64,000 nucleotides of DNA from Eremophila alpestris peregrina (GCA_009792885.1 WMCF01000006.1:1240001-1304000), one strand, 5' to 3'. Counted from the stretch's first letter, positions 1 to 14,488 are shown. The notes: generated from the sequence alone by a model not told the origin. Numbers and translations are program-made.

Positions 1-1140
1 CTGAACCAGTCATGTAAGTTGGATGTCTGTCTATCCAGAAACATACTGTGGAAATTTATATGGTCTGTTACACTGACTTTGATGAAAGCTCTCCTATTGC
101 TTATGTCCTGGAAGAAAGTAAATTATGAATCGAAAATTCAAATGGTTATTTACCCTCAGAAATTAGCTGTTCTGATCCTATATTTTAAGTTATTTTCACT
201 TAGCATAACAAAATCTGTAATTATTTGGAATAAATTTTTCCTCTGATGGCAATTAATTTTCTGTTTTAGCCTATTATAAGATGGATGAGCACTCTCAAAG
301 CAGTTTTAGATGAGTTGAGAAGTCACCCTTTTTATTAGAAAATTGTAGCCAGACACCTGTGTCACAACTTTAAGTATGTTACTCTTGGCCATCCATCTGA
401 AAGAAAACAATTTATGGCCTAGTGCCATTCAGTAAAAAAACTCTGTATTTACCACCATGCATGTCAGTAATAAATATATACAGAATCTACTCTCAAGAAT
501 AGCAAACCCAGTTGCTCACCATTAGACAAGAACCTATAGGATACGGGTTGTAGGCAAGTAAACTTGCATAACAAGGAATTACACAACTAGTATCTTTCCC
601 ACTACACAGTGATTACAGACCCTGTTACTCCAGAATAAAAAATTTCTTTTCAGTAAGAAGATGTCAAGATGGCCTCTCACTATTTAATGAAGCACAGCAT
701 GTGCCCAGGGCTTCACTCCTTTTCTCCCTCCCACATTAGCACGGCTCAGTGTAATTTCCACTTAACACAGATTTCTTTTATGATTATTAATCAATTAAAA
801 AAATAGACTGTGCTCTTAAAACTTGGAGCTAACTGAGGATAAAACTGGCTGTGGTTAACCATGGTAAGATGGTACTTAGATAACCTTTTCTTACATCTTT
901 GATTTCCATTAAGCGCATGTTCATTGAAGATGGCTGGGTCAGTGGAGGTCTCTGGTACAAGGTGCTCCTGATGGCTGAACTAAAGGCCCTGTTCAGGCAG
1001 GGAAAGCACAGAAAACAGAAGGGAGCCAAAGCAGAATGTTGGGAGTTTGCAGCAAGGTGCAGGGCAGCCAGCCAGAGAGAGCTTGTTACCAGTCAACCAC
1101 CGGGGCAAACAACAGCCTGGACCTTCCTTTCTGTACTTAC
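1..1140 (-). other. Intron after the BAR-PH exon (partial)
   Basis: This is unspliced intron that starts at the donor complementary to 1131-1140. I searched it for the next PH exon (the KHYCTY region) and did not see it. No repeat family was recognised, and the short open frames here have no recognisable protein character. Confidence 0.75.
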
Positions 1141-1270
1141 GTTTCTCCTGCACATAGAGATAGCCTTCCATTGTCCATTGGCTTGGTGGTCTGTAATCCT
1201 GGTTGGCTGATTTCATTCTTTGCATGAGTCTCTCCACTTCCTGCCTTGTGCTTTCAAAGTTATTCCGAGT
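1141..1270 (-). CDS. ARHGAP42: ARHGAP42 exon joining BAR to PH domain (130 nt)
   Basis: The exon encodes 43 residues and the first base of a split codon (C|, expected Arg). It opens with [20 protein letters not shown], the end of the BAR domain, passes through the linker [12 protein letters not shown], and ends [11 protein letters not shown], the first beta strand of the PH domain (about human residues 235-277, remembered numbering). The linker distinguishes GRAF3 from its paralogues. The acceptor is GGGTATTAG with a weak, G-interrupted pyrimidine tract; the donor is GTAAGTAC. The length is not a multiple of three. The next exon, continuing PH, is not in bases 1-1140 and must lie to the left. 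Confidence 0.96.
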
Positions 1271-4200
1271 CTAATACCCAAAAATACCCCACATTAACTC
1301 ATGTAAGTACTAAAATAACAATGATCAACTAATTACAAATGATACCAAGGAGACTGTATTGGAGACCAAAAAAAGCATTTGCCAAAGACATAAAAGGTGG
1401 GAAAAGGAAAAAAAATGCAATAAAGAATAATACTCCTCACTGCTAGAAGCCTAGAAATAACATAGTAATGAAGAATTCAACTTAGGCACACGAATGTAAG
1501 GAAAACATAGCTGAGAATAGCACCATTCCTCTTTCTGCATGTCACTAACCTCAGACAGGAGGTCATTTCATATCTTTATTTTGCAAACAGATAAGGCTTT
1601 CTCTCTGTACACTCTGGGATTCTCAGACAGATGCCTGGTTAAACTAGAAGCTGCTGACAGCTTCACCCTCAACCCGAAGTTGTAAGAAACACTGAAGCAC
1701 TTGAAGTTCAGTGCAGAGAACACTAGTTTGGGTTAAAGCCAGGCTGATGAGTCCAGACAGCTGCAGTTTCTACACACATGGAAGAGACAAATTTTATGTG
1801 TATCCAAACCTGCAGCGATACCACAAGTGCTGCTGCTCAGAACAGTCAGGTTACTGGCACTGTCATAAACAAGTTTTGACTTGGCAAACACCACAGTCAG
1901 TATAAAAAAAAGAGGGAGGTAAGAAACAGCTTTCAAGTGGCAGAACTATGCCAAAAGCATGAAAGAAGTGTGTCTGTCCTACATATCACGTGTGTAAATA
2001 ACCTGGCATGTAAAAAAGCAAACAATTATGGTACTAAGGTGGGCTTTCCATATTTTCTTATATCTATATCTATATAAATGGCTACTTTTCCTTAGTGAAT
2101 TCAGTGAGGCTAGGGTTTCCCTCCATGGAGCTAGCATGGGATAGCAGAAGAGAATTATTGTGAGATGCTAGAGCTTTGCTGAAATATCAGATATTGAACA
2201 ACTCTGTTCCTATAGGTCTAAGAAAAGAATAAAGATTTTTGTAATGTTTCTACAGAGTCATCTATGGACTTGAATCCTCACTAGTCATAAAGATACTCTC
2301 AGGACTTTATATACCAGTGAACACTTCCCCTTTTTCATGGGCAATTTGTGTAATTAGTCGCACAATGGTATAAGATTACACATGCTTAGTCTTGGTCTTG
2401 AAGACAAACACTATTATTAGAGAGGGAGGGAAAATTCTAATCTGAACTTTTCAGATTATGTCCTTCAGATGTATCAGTTCAGACCAAATTTAAGACAGGT
2501 CATTTTGAGACCTTCAAGAACGACTTATCATTGAAGGAATGCCCCCATTTTAAGAGCTTGTCTCCATCTGTTAATTTTTCATTGCTACTTTTAAGCAGCC
2601 AGGTCTTTGAATCAAATCACAGAAACCGAAGCCAAATGGGCACACAAAATATGCTATGGCCAGCTGAGACAGTTAAAGTGACAACAGGTCATGTTAGAAC
2701 ACGGTGACCTGTTAAGAGCTTTTGGTCTGCTACTGCTCTTCTACAGCTGTTACTGCTCCTGCTTTAGCCTGTAGGACATTTGTATGAACAGACAAAGCAG
2801 TTCAGGTCAACTATTCTTCAAGACCTGAACACACAATGCAATGGAGAGGAGTAGTTTTGACAGCTACAGACAGGCTGAATGCACTTCTCCCTGTCCTTAG
2901 TTTGTCTTTACCTACATAAATCATTTCACTTCAATCTGATTTTGGGTCATGCTCTGAATGAAAAGTACATAGAGAACCCAGCTGGCTGTGTGAAGCTGTG
3001 GATCTAGATCTGGAGCCAGAATTTATACTCCTGTGTAGTGAGTGATGTACTGATCCCCACTGTATCATGTATATGTTTTCTGATATATAATTTGAAAAAA
3101 AAAAACCACATTGATCCCTATGCCTAACTTCAAATCCCTCTACCTCTGTAATCCATTTACAACTTCAAGTTGTGCTGATATAATATTTAGAAAACATTAA
3201 ATTTCACTATTTCTTAATTAATGATGAAATGGAGAAAAGAAACCCCTTTAATAATTTTGCTTCTGTAGAAACATGCATAGAAGAAACATTTGATTACCTA
3301 CAACACCAGTTTTGGCCTGTGCTGTGAGCTCACACTCCATTCAGAACTTGTCATATTAAAAAAGGTAAATTTCTGGACTGAAGAACATTTTTCACTCTTT
3401 CAGTGAAACTGCTGTGCAACAACACTGACCCCTTGTGTCTTTACCAGAAAGTGTCTTAGTATCAAACAATGCAGAAAACACAAAATTTGAAAGGACAAGT
3501 GTTTGGGGTGCTCAAAAGATGGACACTGTTTGCATTTTGATCCAAAAGGAAAAGGTTAATAATCTAGGAAGTTTACCCTTATTTCCTCAGGCAGCATGTA
3601 AAATGGGATCTCTATATATGAACAAGAAACATAAAAGGGAAGATGGAGCTACAAACATTTGTCAGGTGTGTCTTTTCTTGAAAGAATGAAATAGACGTAA
3701 CTTTTAGAAGATTCTTGTTCTGGACTTTGATGCAACTTTTCAGGAAATATGTGGGGCTTGTCCAATACTGACATGTTGAAGTTCACTTTTTGCCTTGAAA
3801 GCAGAGTGTGTAAGCTTTGCTTAAAAGCAAAGTATGTATAGATATTTTGTACCTATTTATTTGTATGTCCTTGGAAGTGTAATAACTGAATTACACAGTG
3901 AAACAAATATACACTTGAATACAGCAGTTATGATGAGTGGAAAAGTAGGTAGATTAAATGCATTTTAGTTATCTCTGATAGCTATGAAAATTTTTGGGCA
4001 GTTTGTGCCCAAAATGGGATTTTGTATGACTCTGACTACCAAATCCAGACCAATCTAGAGCAAAAGATCCATCTGCTCAGTTGAGTGTAACCCTCTACAC
4101 AAAAAAGAGATCCTCTCTTCTGGTGAAACTTAATGCTCTTGAGAGCTGCTCACCATGGAGGACAGTCCCACCTCTTCTTTAACAGCATAGAGAACAGCCA

Positions 4201-4652
4201 GAGAATGGCTTCCCAAGTATGCTTTATATACAGTGGGAAGTTAGCAGACAGCAGGATAAACTGTATCATTCTACACCAGCTGGAGCATTTTTGGTACTTA
4301 GTCCAGAAGACTGGCCTCATTCTCAAGAGAGCTTTTATACAAGTTTAAATCTATCTCTACTGCTCTGTTTTCTAATAAAAACTTGGCTGCTGTCCTGTTT
4401 TACTTGTTCTTGGTCCCCAAGTTTTGATCTGGAAATCATAAATTTACTACCCAAAGTTCTTTTTTGTCAGGAATCCTAATTACATTAACCTTCTAAAAAT
4501 AATTTTACCTATTTGTGTACGAATTTGATTTCAGCTTATTAAAACATTGCAAGATTTAAAATTTCAATAAAGTGCTACAAGTCTGCTTTAATACCCTGAA
4601 CTGAAATTAGCAAATTAAAAACTTAAATTATGTAAATACAAATCATCCTTAC
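1271..4652 (-). other. Intron, 3.4 kb
   Basis: AT-rich unique sequence lies between the last BAR exon and the BAR-PH exon. It holds a short TATATC-type run near 2057-2078 and an A-run near 3094-3104. I saw no transposon family, RNA gene or further exon. Confidence 0.7.
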
Positions 4653-4757
4653 ATTCTGCAAATTGAATTGCAGTTGCTGCTTGTATGGTGCAAACTCTTG
4701 AGCCAGTTCATATCCTTCATGGTAAAATGTAAATAATCCTTGAAGAAAGGCCAAGAG
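4653..4757 (-). CDS. ARHGAP42: ARHGAP42 BAR-domain exon (105 nt)
   Basis: The exon encodes 35 residues, phase 0 to phase 0, starting [20 protein letters not shown] and ending QQLQFNLQN (about human residues 200-234, remembered numbering). The [16 protein letters not shown] signature is the terminal BAR helix shared by GRAF and oligophrenin proteins, and EFAPYKQQL is the GRAF3 version. The third residue is Ala where I recall Ser in human. The acceptor is TACCTTTCAG and the donor GTAAGGAT. Confidence 0.96.
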
Positions 4758-7089
4758 CTGAAAGGTAAAATTGAGAAGCATTATACATTTTTAAATCCAG
4801 GAACACTCTGTGCTTTTACACTCAAAAGCAAAGTTTTGCTGAGAAGGAATCCACGATGAGACCTTAAGAAAGAGAAATGTAGTAACACATGCTTTTGTGT
4901 CATGAAGTTGTAATTTCCATAATAACTTAATTCACTGTCCTAGTCATTTTATCCAGTATTTCAGCTGGAATCTTTGCTGGTGTGCATTTTCCAAGTTTAA
5001 AATTTCAGAGTGCAAGTGTTTTTTCTTCAAAAATTTTTTTCCCTTTCTTCATAGTAACTGCTTACGCTATGACCTATTTTCCACAAATGAGACTCTAGAA
5101 AGAATGTTTTGGATAGGTTAGCACAACACAAGAAACCCAGACTATCTCTTCCTGCTCTGAACAAAATGCAAACTCTATCTGGATCTGGTATGCCTGTGAT
5201 TGACTCCAACAGAACCACCACAGTCTGCATATATCCAGTTGAAAAGACCTTTTAAAGTTTGCTTTAAAACAATGTTCAAGTGGTAAAAGGTGCAACTAGA
5301 TTTCAGCTCTTGAATTAATGCATTCCTGCCATCTCTTAGTTTTAAAAGCCTTCTAACTTATTTTGCTTTAAATTTTAAAAGCGTTTTGACATTGCTACAA
5401 CTCACTCTATCTGCTGGTAAATAAGAAGCATTTCTTATTATGGACTGCTTTCTTTGTGTATATAATTTAGCTTACAATAAAAAAGAAAAGAAAATAGCAA
5501 AAAAAGAGGGAAATTAATTTGGATTTACAATAACAGAAGTTTTTACAATAAAAAAGATTTGCCTTAGTATATGACACCATTATCATCTGGGCTAAGTAAC
5601 TGGCTGTCGAGGCTGTCTTCTGACTCAGGAAAGAACCACAGGTATTCCAGAGCATAATTCTTTTCCCTTTTTCAGACTTCTCTCTCAGGATGGGATGAAT
5701 GATCCAATGGAAACATTTATCTCTCTTCATTGACTACTGAAGTAGTCTAGACTCAGGCAACAAAAATGCCATCATTCATATTTAATGTGCTTGCTTTTTG
5801 TTACCAGTACCATAGATTATTTTAAGTGGAATAGCGTAAAGGTGTAGTTTTTACTGTGCTTATATTTTCTTTAAATTTACTCTCAGCCCTATTTGAAGAA
5901 CTGTAGCTAATTTTTACTGCCTCCTCTCTCCCATAACTCTCTACAAGACTACTGAGAGCCTGTTTACCTGCCTGCTCTTTTGCTGCATGAGTAAGTTAAA
6001 GTAGTTGGAGGTGGACACACCATCAGTGTGGCACAAATACAAGGTATGGCTGGGAGAAGGACTCTGACCTTGGTTTTTACTGGTATTGCAGGATCGGATG
6101 ATGGTCTCAGGCAGAGATGGTGCAAGCCCATGGCTGCCCAGTATGCCAGTCTGAAGAACTGAGAAGACCCTTTGACATAAAAGCAAGTTTTTGTGGGGGC
6201 CTCTACAGTTAATGTGAATTCCTGAACCATATTCCACCATCAAACAATGAAGGCAATGCAGTCTCAAGTGGAGGGCTTCACATCTTGTATAAATCAATCT
6301 CAGCTTAGCATGATTCATCTGTCCAGCTGAAATCATTACCTCAGTTAAGGACCAGACCCTGAAATTACTATTATTCAGCTGATTATTTAAGTGTTTCTGA
6401 GGAAGGTCCAAATATAACATTTTACCTTAAAAACCTCAAATTGTGCAAACAGATAGAAAGAGTTCCATAATTTTTTAAATTCCAGACTATAAATTTAATT
6501 CTAATTCTGTAATTCTGGAAATAACTACTTTAAAGAACAGAAAGAAAATAATCTTCCTTTTTATGAATAAAGTATAAAATAAGCAAATTATAACTAAAGC
6601 TGTGCTTTGGCTCCAGTTATGTGTAGCCCCTTTTCACACTCTAGATTCAGTTACTCATCAGTGTCCCCAACTAAAACTACTTCAGATGCTGCAGCACAAC
6701 TACTCCTGTGCTTACTCTGACTTGGTCCTGTCAGAACAATGTGTAGATTAATATAATCTCCAGGCAGGAGCCTGCTGCTAAATCTCCCCCTTTCAGCTGA
6801 AAAGGTGGTGCAGGAGTAACACTGAGTAAAACTGCAGCCAGATCACCAAAATTATGCACACCAAAATTACAACAAAGAACTAGTGGGATGTAGTTTCAGT
6901 ACGTCAGCTTATGCCTGACTTTTAAAGATCGGTTTAAAGAGCATTTTGGGAGAATAAACTGTATAAATATTAGCTTCAATACTTGAAGGAAAACATTTTG
7001 CATCATACAAAACACTTTTACACAGCACACTGAGAAATATCAAGGAAAATATTTAACACAAGATGGCAGCAAAGCTGAATTTATCAGAG

Positions 7090-7173
7090 AGAAAAAATAC
7101 AACAGCAGCAAAAAAAAAGCCAAAAAACAAAACCCCACAAAAAACAAAACAAAAAAAAAGCCCACAAAAAAAG
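7090..7173. repeat. A/C-rich low-complexity tract
   Basis: Runs of A are broken by short C clusters (for example AAAACAAAACAAAAAAAAAG). The complementary strand, which is the sense strand of ARHGAP42, is therefore T-rich with GT/GG interruptions. It looks like slippage-derived simple sequence. Confidence 0.85.
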
Positions 7174-9423
7174 CCTGAGAAAAATCTAAATTCGTTTTAG
7201 TTAAAGTACTTCTTAGGTATTCTGGCAGTTGTGCATTGCAGAGGATCTGGCCTTGAGGCCTTCCTGGTTAAACACTCTCTGAGCACTCAGAAATATTGGA
7301 ATAAAAGAAAAGTATTCTGCAAGTCCTGGATCAGAGTATTTAAGCTCTGTGCTGATAGGTGACACTGAAGATGATATTCACTTCAGTGTACATGTAACTT
7401 ACAGAGGAAAAGCAGGAATCAGAAAATGCCCTGTGCCCAATGGGCCTGTGCTACTAAGACATTTCCAGAATCACTTCCATTAGAACACCTACAGCCATAG
7501 TATTGAATGGAAGTTGCCCTAGGCTTATGGTTATAGTGGGGTTTTCCTTTTGCTGGCATTAGAAGTAGCACTGCTGCTAAAGGCAGGCTCATAACTTTAA
7601 ATAAATTAATATTAAATAGAACAAAAAATATTAAGAACAAGAACAGAAAATCAGCCCCTTTTCCTTTCAAAGAAAATCTTCAGAATGTATTTTCAGGTGG
7701 TATTCACACATAAAGAGGTAGTTTATTTCATCAAACATCACAAAAAATGCCTGATGCTTTCATACCAACAATTTTTCATTTTATTAAGTGTCTTACAGTT
7801 AACTCATTCTGAGTACCTAATCAGTCATATCAGTAAAGACTGAGGTCTGAACTCCCTAATACAAAGCTACTCACCACACCAGAGCTATGAGGATTTCAAC
7901 ACAGAACCCGAAACAAAATCCAACTACTTCTTGAGACTTTATTTATTTTTATGTAGAGCTGCTGACCTCAAGACTGCCTGGTCGTTTCATTCTCACAGGA
8001 AGAAGACTGTACTTAGGTTTCGGATAGGGAAGGAATTTAACCTTTGGCCTGCAGCACATCAGCCAGAAGTCCCTGTCTCCCTGTTTTCATTTTATTTATA
8101 AGAAGATAGCACTTATTCTTCAGATTAAAGTGAACATAGTTAACAATGTAGAAAATGCAAGAAAGGGAAATTCAGATTTAACATCCACTGAGAGGTTTCA
8201 TTGAAATGCATGCAATTACAGGCAGTGTTTTTCAGTTGGCCATTCTTTTTTTCTTCTCTTTAAATAAACATTTAACCGACCACCCCTCACATTTCAGATA
8301 GTTTACTCTTTAGGAACTTTGTGCCCCGATTTCTACAGGATAAGAAGTCCTGGCATCACCAAAGGACAAAGCAGAACTTGAGGAAGGTGTTTGCAATTTC
8401 TTGCAAGTGTAACACCCTCAGAAAGCACTGCTGGCTTGGACTAGCTTCTTCAGGATCACAAGAGAAAAGCTAGCAAGACAAATTTTTGTCACTTATTTTG
8501 CTTTATTGTTTATCCAGCTGCGAATTTGAACACTAATATGTACTTCAGAAAAAGTTTAAAATCATTATCTGTACGAAAACCTGAGGGTTTTTTTCTTGGA
8601 AAAAATCAAGATCTAGGAGGATTGCAATAGTGTTACTATGTTACTAGTGCACATTAGCAACCACTTTGATCAAGATGCAGAGAACAAAGAGAAACCCAGG
8701 GCCTGAGAAGCAGCTGCAAAAGTCTACTCTAAATATTATTATCTTCTATTCACTGTATATGTTACTAGCATCTGTACCTAAAATTTTTTCCTGAGTCTCC
8801 TCAAAGAGAGAACACACTCCACTTTTACTGACTTCCACTGTCCTAGCTGTAACCCACCTGGCAATTTTTGCTAGATTACTTCTCCTACTCTGATTCTCAG
8901 ATTGTCTTTATCCCTTGGTACAGAAAAACTGAAGGTCATGAAAGGATGTTCACCAGATCATTTGCTTTTCAAGTTCTATTCCCACATCACAAACTTATCC
9001 TTCTTTTCCATGGGCATCACAGTTTCTTCCTTCATTGCAATAACAGATTTAATTTGCTAAACTTTCCTTCAGCAAGTCTGTTAGCAAGATGTCAGACTGA
9101 GAATTATCTGAAGATGTGAGACTGTGCTGATAAATCAGAGGTATAGGCACCACATGCACTAGAATGATCCACAATCATCAGAGCTCCTGAGGAGGAATGT
9201 CCAAATAGACACATCTCTGCCATACACACATTCATAGAGCACACAGAGGAAAATTAATACTATGACAATCCTTTTGATACCTGATTTTTAAGTGTTAGGC
9301 TTTGTCCTTATCTAGACTTTTCATCTAGAAACACATGCTCATACTTCCAACATCACCTACATAAACATGGATTTTAGAAAGCCTATTTTGAAGTCTTAGG
9401 GTTTTTTTGGTTTGTTTAGCTTG

Positions 9424-9437
9424 TTTTTTTTTTTTTT
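9424..9437. repeat. T14 homopolymer
   Basis: Fourteen consecutive T follow a T/G-rich stretch from about 9401. Simple sequence with no transposon recognised next to it. Confidence 0.9.
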
Positions 9438-11103
9438 AATCTCATGGTATTGCTGATTAGTTTTTTTATTTACTTTTTCACAAAAGGCATATCTTGCCTT
9501 ATGGGTTTTAGGAAATGCTCTTATTTCAGCATGTTGCATGCAACAGACTATAAACAAAAGAGTTCTGAAGATGCAAAATTTTGTAACTGATGTTATAATT
9601 TAAGCTCCATCTACATAAAGATTGATTATAAATAAACCCAAAGTCAGAAGACATTACCTGTAAGGCCTATCATTACCCAGTCACCAGAGTATTTCCTGTA
9701 TCTTCCCCTAGAACATCAAGCATGTCATATTGGGCTGGAATGCCTACTGATCTGAGACTGTATGGAAATGGATACACTTAAAAGTAAATTTTACCTATTT
9801 TAACTATGTGCAGTTGCACAGTATTTTTCAATGTACAAGGTCTTTTCAATACAGAAAGTTTCTATTACATTAAAGGAGCATAAAGTCTTCTATACTAGGG
9901 TCAGAGCTAGGTCAAGATTGCTAGATTTTTCCAGGATGTGAGAGTTTTGCAGAAGGAGAGAGAGACACACTCTGGATTAATCTGTGACAGGTAGAAAAAT
10001 GTTCTTATTGAGGAATCTGAGCAAAGTTTTAGTCTGTAAGATTTGGCAGCTGTATGCCATACAGATAGGATTTCTGTAAGTACTCCTTGCTGAATCCAGG
10101 TTCATTAGTTTGCATCAATGTCAAACATTCACTATACAATACACTCTCATCTCATGGAAAGAAGCCATCTGAGAAGCTCTTCTTGGTGACACGGGGTGTT
10201 AGAGATGTAATTCAACCCATTTCACAGTCAAGAGTGCTGCTTCAGTAGTTACAAGGAAGCTGGGAGATGGTGTGGAGAGAAAGTCACACTCATCATGTTC
10301 CTCTGACAACCAGAGCTCTGCTGTGCTCAGTGTGCTTAATGGGAAGGGACACATGGCACTGGGAGTGCTCTGTCAGGGGCCAAAGGTACTAACTACATCA
10401 GGCAACTGGCAACTAGACCTGTCTGTATGACATGAACAGCAGTCATACTGCTACTGGGCCACAGAAATATGCTGGCATATCATACTGAAGCTGCTTTTGG
10501 TACTGACTGATGCAGAAAAGAGTTAGGAGTGGGGGATAAAAACACAGCCCAGAAGGAAATCCCAGACTTAAATATGGACATTGAAACACAACTTTATCTT
10601 ACTCTTTAATGGCATGTTGACATATGCTTTCCTTCACATGCAAAGTAAACTAAAGGCAAATGACTCTACCAACAAAAAGATAAACTTACCTATCCTACAG
10701 AAAAATTGATCTTTCACTTCATGTGTCACTCAGTACAATGTCTGTGTATACTGCCTACCCACAATATTTAAATTAAAAAACTGGCTCAAAATTTAAGCCA
10801 TTAAATCATGGTACGAGGAAACATCGATTATGTGTTTTACAGACACAACATTACATGATGTCCCATTAAAATGTTACACACACTTCAAGTCATCAGACAT
10901 TTCACTTCACAGTAGACACTAAACTCTTACATAATCCTTCAATAAACATGGAAAGTGCCCAAGTCAAGATCTTAATGTCTGTCTATATACAAAGAACCTG
11001 CATTCAAAACTTAAAAAGGGAGCAAAAACCTTGATATTTTAAATTCAAATGTCAGCTTTAAATGCATGCATTTAAAAAAAAAAACAAAACCCATAAAACT
11101 TAC

Positions 11104-11214
11104 AGGTTCTACAAATTCAAATTTCTTTTTCTCTTGTACTTCTTGGATTTTAAAAACATATTCTAATGATGCTTCATAAAAGTTCTGATGTTCTCTGTCA
11201 ATCTGTGTATCTGC
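11104..11214 (-). CDS. ARHGAP42: ARHGAP42 BAR-domain exon (111 nt)
   Basis: The exon encodes 37 residues, phase 0 to phase 0, beginning [20 protein letters not shown] and ending KKKFEFVEP (about human residues 163-199, remembered numbering). The alternating acidic, basic and hydrophobic pattern fits the long central BAR helix, and the [16 protein letters not shown] run is characteristic of GRAF-family proteins. The acceptor is CTCTTTTAG with an adequate pyrimidine tract; the donor is GTAAGTTT. The match to remembered GRAF3 sequence is complete over its length. Confidence 0.96.
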
Positions 11215-13373
11215 CTAAAAGAGAAAATTACATATGGAGAACATTAGTTTATTCTTGTTATTGCTTTAAAAACAGGTTATGTCATTAACAAAGAGGTCTT
11301 CCATAAGATTACTTTTAAAGTTTAATAGGGTTCAGTTTTCTTTCTGAAAATTAGAATACCTACTTAATAAAGCTAAATGCAAGCTTAAGAAGTTAACATT
11401 ACACATTTCAGCCTACACCTTTTACTTGCTCTTTTTTGGTTTCTTCTTTCTTTTTGCCCTTTAATGTTCCAGTTTTTAGGAGAGCCTGGAGAGAAAGAAA
11501 GGTGGCAGCAGGTACTTGGTATATGTAAGTTTTAGAAAAGGAAATAAAAATGAGCAGTGTAGGAATCAATGTCAGGCAAAAAGATAATTATTTCTATTGA
11601 AATATTCAAGTATCATAAGCACTGAAATTGTATCTATTTTTCAGATTCAAATATCTTCCCCAAAACATATTTTCTTTCTTAAATAGGCTGTCTTTAACAA
11701 TGACATCTTTCAAATTATTATTTTATAGTATGAGTCATAAGTTCTTGGAATGTAAACATATCTAAGTCCCTAACCTCATGAATCAAATATATTTCAAGTT
11801 TTAATTTTCAAGTGACAGAACTACAAGGCAATACTTGTCAGAAATGCCTGACTAATACCACCCAACATGGAGATCCAGTATCAGAACAGTGTCTTCTGCC
11901 TAAATAGCTAAAGAATTAACTCTTATCAGCTCATAAAGAGTAATAGGCTTTTATCCTCAATTTAAACAAGCCACAGGAGAGGGAACTAACAGACAAGCAG
12001 TGTAGCATGTAGATAATGTTTAAAGAAGACATGCAGATTCCATTTTAATTCATCCTTATTTGTAATAAATCATTTTCTCAAGCAAATCCCTTTTGTGCTG
12101 TATTAGTTAGATTTTGCTCTTTGGTCAAAATATTACCACAGATTAACAACATGAATAAGATCACTCCACCTACTTTTGATGTATATTAAAAGTTAAAATG
12201 TAGAAGGATACTTCTGCATATTCTTTAGTTTAATTCTGGCATTAAAAATAACAAATGTGGGGAAATTGAAAAAGCTTGATGTTGTCTTCCCTTGACAACA
12301 AACTATAAGCCAACAAACACATCATAAAAGAGATTTAGTACTTTTAACACCACAAAAGCAAAAAGTCAGTGTTTTTCTTCAGGCAGAATTTGGCCATCAA
12401 TAGCACCACATATAATTAAGATTGCCTCTCTACTCAAGGACAAGTTACTATTGTGATTTGGCTGTACAGGCTCTTAACAACATTGATCTAACTCCCTAGC
12501 CCAGGGTTCTAACACTACTTCAACACATGGGCCTCAAGGATATATGTTTCAAACCATTCAGTACCAGCATTTCCTTCCCATGTCTATTAAAAAAAATAAT
12601 TCAGTAAACTAATAATATGAAGCTGAACTCAAGCACTCAAAATTAGCTCTGCCATTTGCCATTCATATAGTGTGTTTGGCTACTGGTTTCCCTGATAGTC
12701 TGTTAATAGTTTTATTTCACAAAAATAATCTATCACAAAGACAGTGCTACACAGCTGAACAGAAGCAGTTGCCACCACTTTGGGATGTGATCCAGCAATG
12801 CCTTGCTCACACAAAATCCATCAATAAGCACTTGAAACAGACCTCAGCTCTTTCATTTAATTGTACATAAATAATGAAACATAGTTTTAGAAATTGTCTC
12901 TTTTAGGCTTTGCCTCAGAAGAAGTATTTAAATCCCTAATTAAATCTGTCCCTCCTCTGAACAGCACTTAAGCAGGTTGCAGTTGTAATGATACTTACAA
13001 CAACCAAGTGCCATATCAAATATGGTTTAGGGCCATAATCATCACCAGTAAACAGGGACTTAATCAGAATTCCCCAAATATATATTCTGTAGAAGCTTAT
13101 GCATTTGTGTTACTACCAAAGGATTCAGATTTGTAAGAATCGTTTTGAAAGTTATCTTGAAGTTTCAAAAGCTGAAAGTATGTTCATGTTTTTCTGTGAC
13201 TTCAAACTGCATGTAAAAAATAAAGAGATCTGATGGATATGATTTTGAGCCTCTACCTGTATGATATATAGTTATAATGAGTAATATTTTCATTGATGTA
13301 GGCTATCATCTCATATATATACCAGAACTTCATATAAGCTTGGAACATATTTCAGATAAAGGAAATCAGAAGT

Positions 13374-13397
13374 TTATTAGATTTCTCACATCACTCA
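13374..13397 (+). repeat. 24-bp direct repeat, copy 1
   Basis: The segment beginning TTATTAGATTTCTCACATCA is identical over 24 bases to 14632-14655. Flanking bases on both sides differ between the copies. No origin is visible. Confidence 0.85.
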
Positions 13398-14488
13398 GTT
13401 CTGTCCATTTTCTCCTCTACTGTAGGCTTCTGTAGGCAGTGAAAAGATGCTACAATGAAGTTTCTTTTTGATGCTAAAGGAAAAAAGGCAGTCACCTGTG
13501 TAAACTGCACCAGCAGTCTTGCAGGCTCTTAAAATATCCAACATATTTCAGTCAGGTGAATACATGCAAACTACTCTCTACAGAATATGTTTCAACCATC
13601 AAACTTCAGATGCCTAATTAAGGTGGTCTCAATTGCACTCAAGTGAGATATGGAAAAGGACCCAACAGAGTATGAGATCTATGCTCATCCCAGTACTCTT
13701 TAACCCACATTATGTGATGAGGTATCAAGAAATGTCATCAATTCAAGGAAACAGTATTTTTCCCATGTAGGAGTCAAAAAATGGTATTTCCACCTCCCTG
13801 AATGCATGACGTTGGCTTGAGGCATGGACTTCCCTTTTCCTGCTCTGGGCACCAAAGCCCCTACTGCCAGCATTGCTTGGTTCTTTGCTTGTGCTCTGCT
13901 CTGGTGTGGGCTGCTCCAACAAAATCCACCCTGGATTTACAGTATGGGCTGTAAATGGGGCTCACCCAAATCACTCAGGATGCAAGTCAACAGCTATCTT
14001 GGATTTCAAGTCAGGAATGGAGCTTGGCCTCCTTTTACTTACAATACAGACAAATGCCAAAAGTCTCCCAGGTTAATTACATGAATCAATTTTGGTATTG
14101 CACCTTCTACTTATGTTGCTTATTCAGCACATCTACAGGTGTAGAAAACTGGGGAAGACAGAAATGCCAAGTTATGCCCTTTATCATTTACAAGGGAGGC
14201 ACCTAGAAATCAGAAAACCTCAGCCTCAGTTACAAGATTTTAAATCCAGATATGTCACTTAAGGACAGACTGGAAAAAATTATTCTGGTTTTCCATTAGT
14301 TTATAGATGTGAGCCAAATACATTGTTATTCTACCATAGTTTATTAGATTCCCAGTTGTTACTTTGCACTTCAATTGCTGCTTTTAGATTGTGATTATTC
14401 TCATGCCTCAAGAGTAAAATATTTATTTTATTTTGCTTCTAACCTAGAACAAATTAGTTTAAGTTAACTTTTCTACAATTTGGTAAGA

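Larger units (their letters stand above)
4758..11103 (-). other. Intron, 6.3 kb
   Basis: Mostly unique AT-rich sequence. It includes an A/C-rich tract (7090-7173) and a T14 run (9424-9437). A 159-codon minus-strand open frame at 5941-6420 has no recognised family and no splice or initiation support, so it is not called as a gene. I saw no transposon or RNA gene. Confidence 0.7.

Noticed and set aside
980..1140. Extension of the BAR-PH exon past 1141 by the open frame
   Set aside because: The frame stays open, but the GTAAGTAC donor and loss of protein similarity after VQEK show that this is intron.
5941..6420. 159-codon minus-strand open frame
   Set aside because: The longest frame in the 6.3-kb intron besides CR1 has no recognisable domain and no splice or initiation context. 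A frame of this length is expected by chance in 64 kb.
13824..14206. Overlapping plus-strand open frames of 67-86 codons
   Set aside because: They lie in a slightly GC-richer part of the intron and show no domain, signal or family resemblance.
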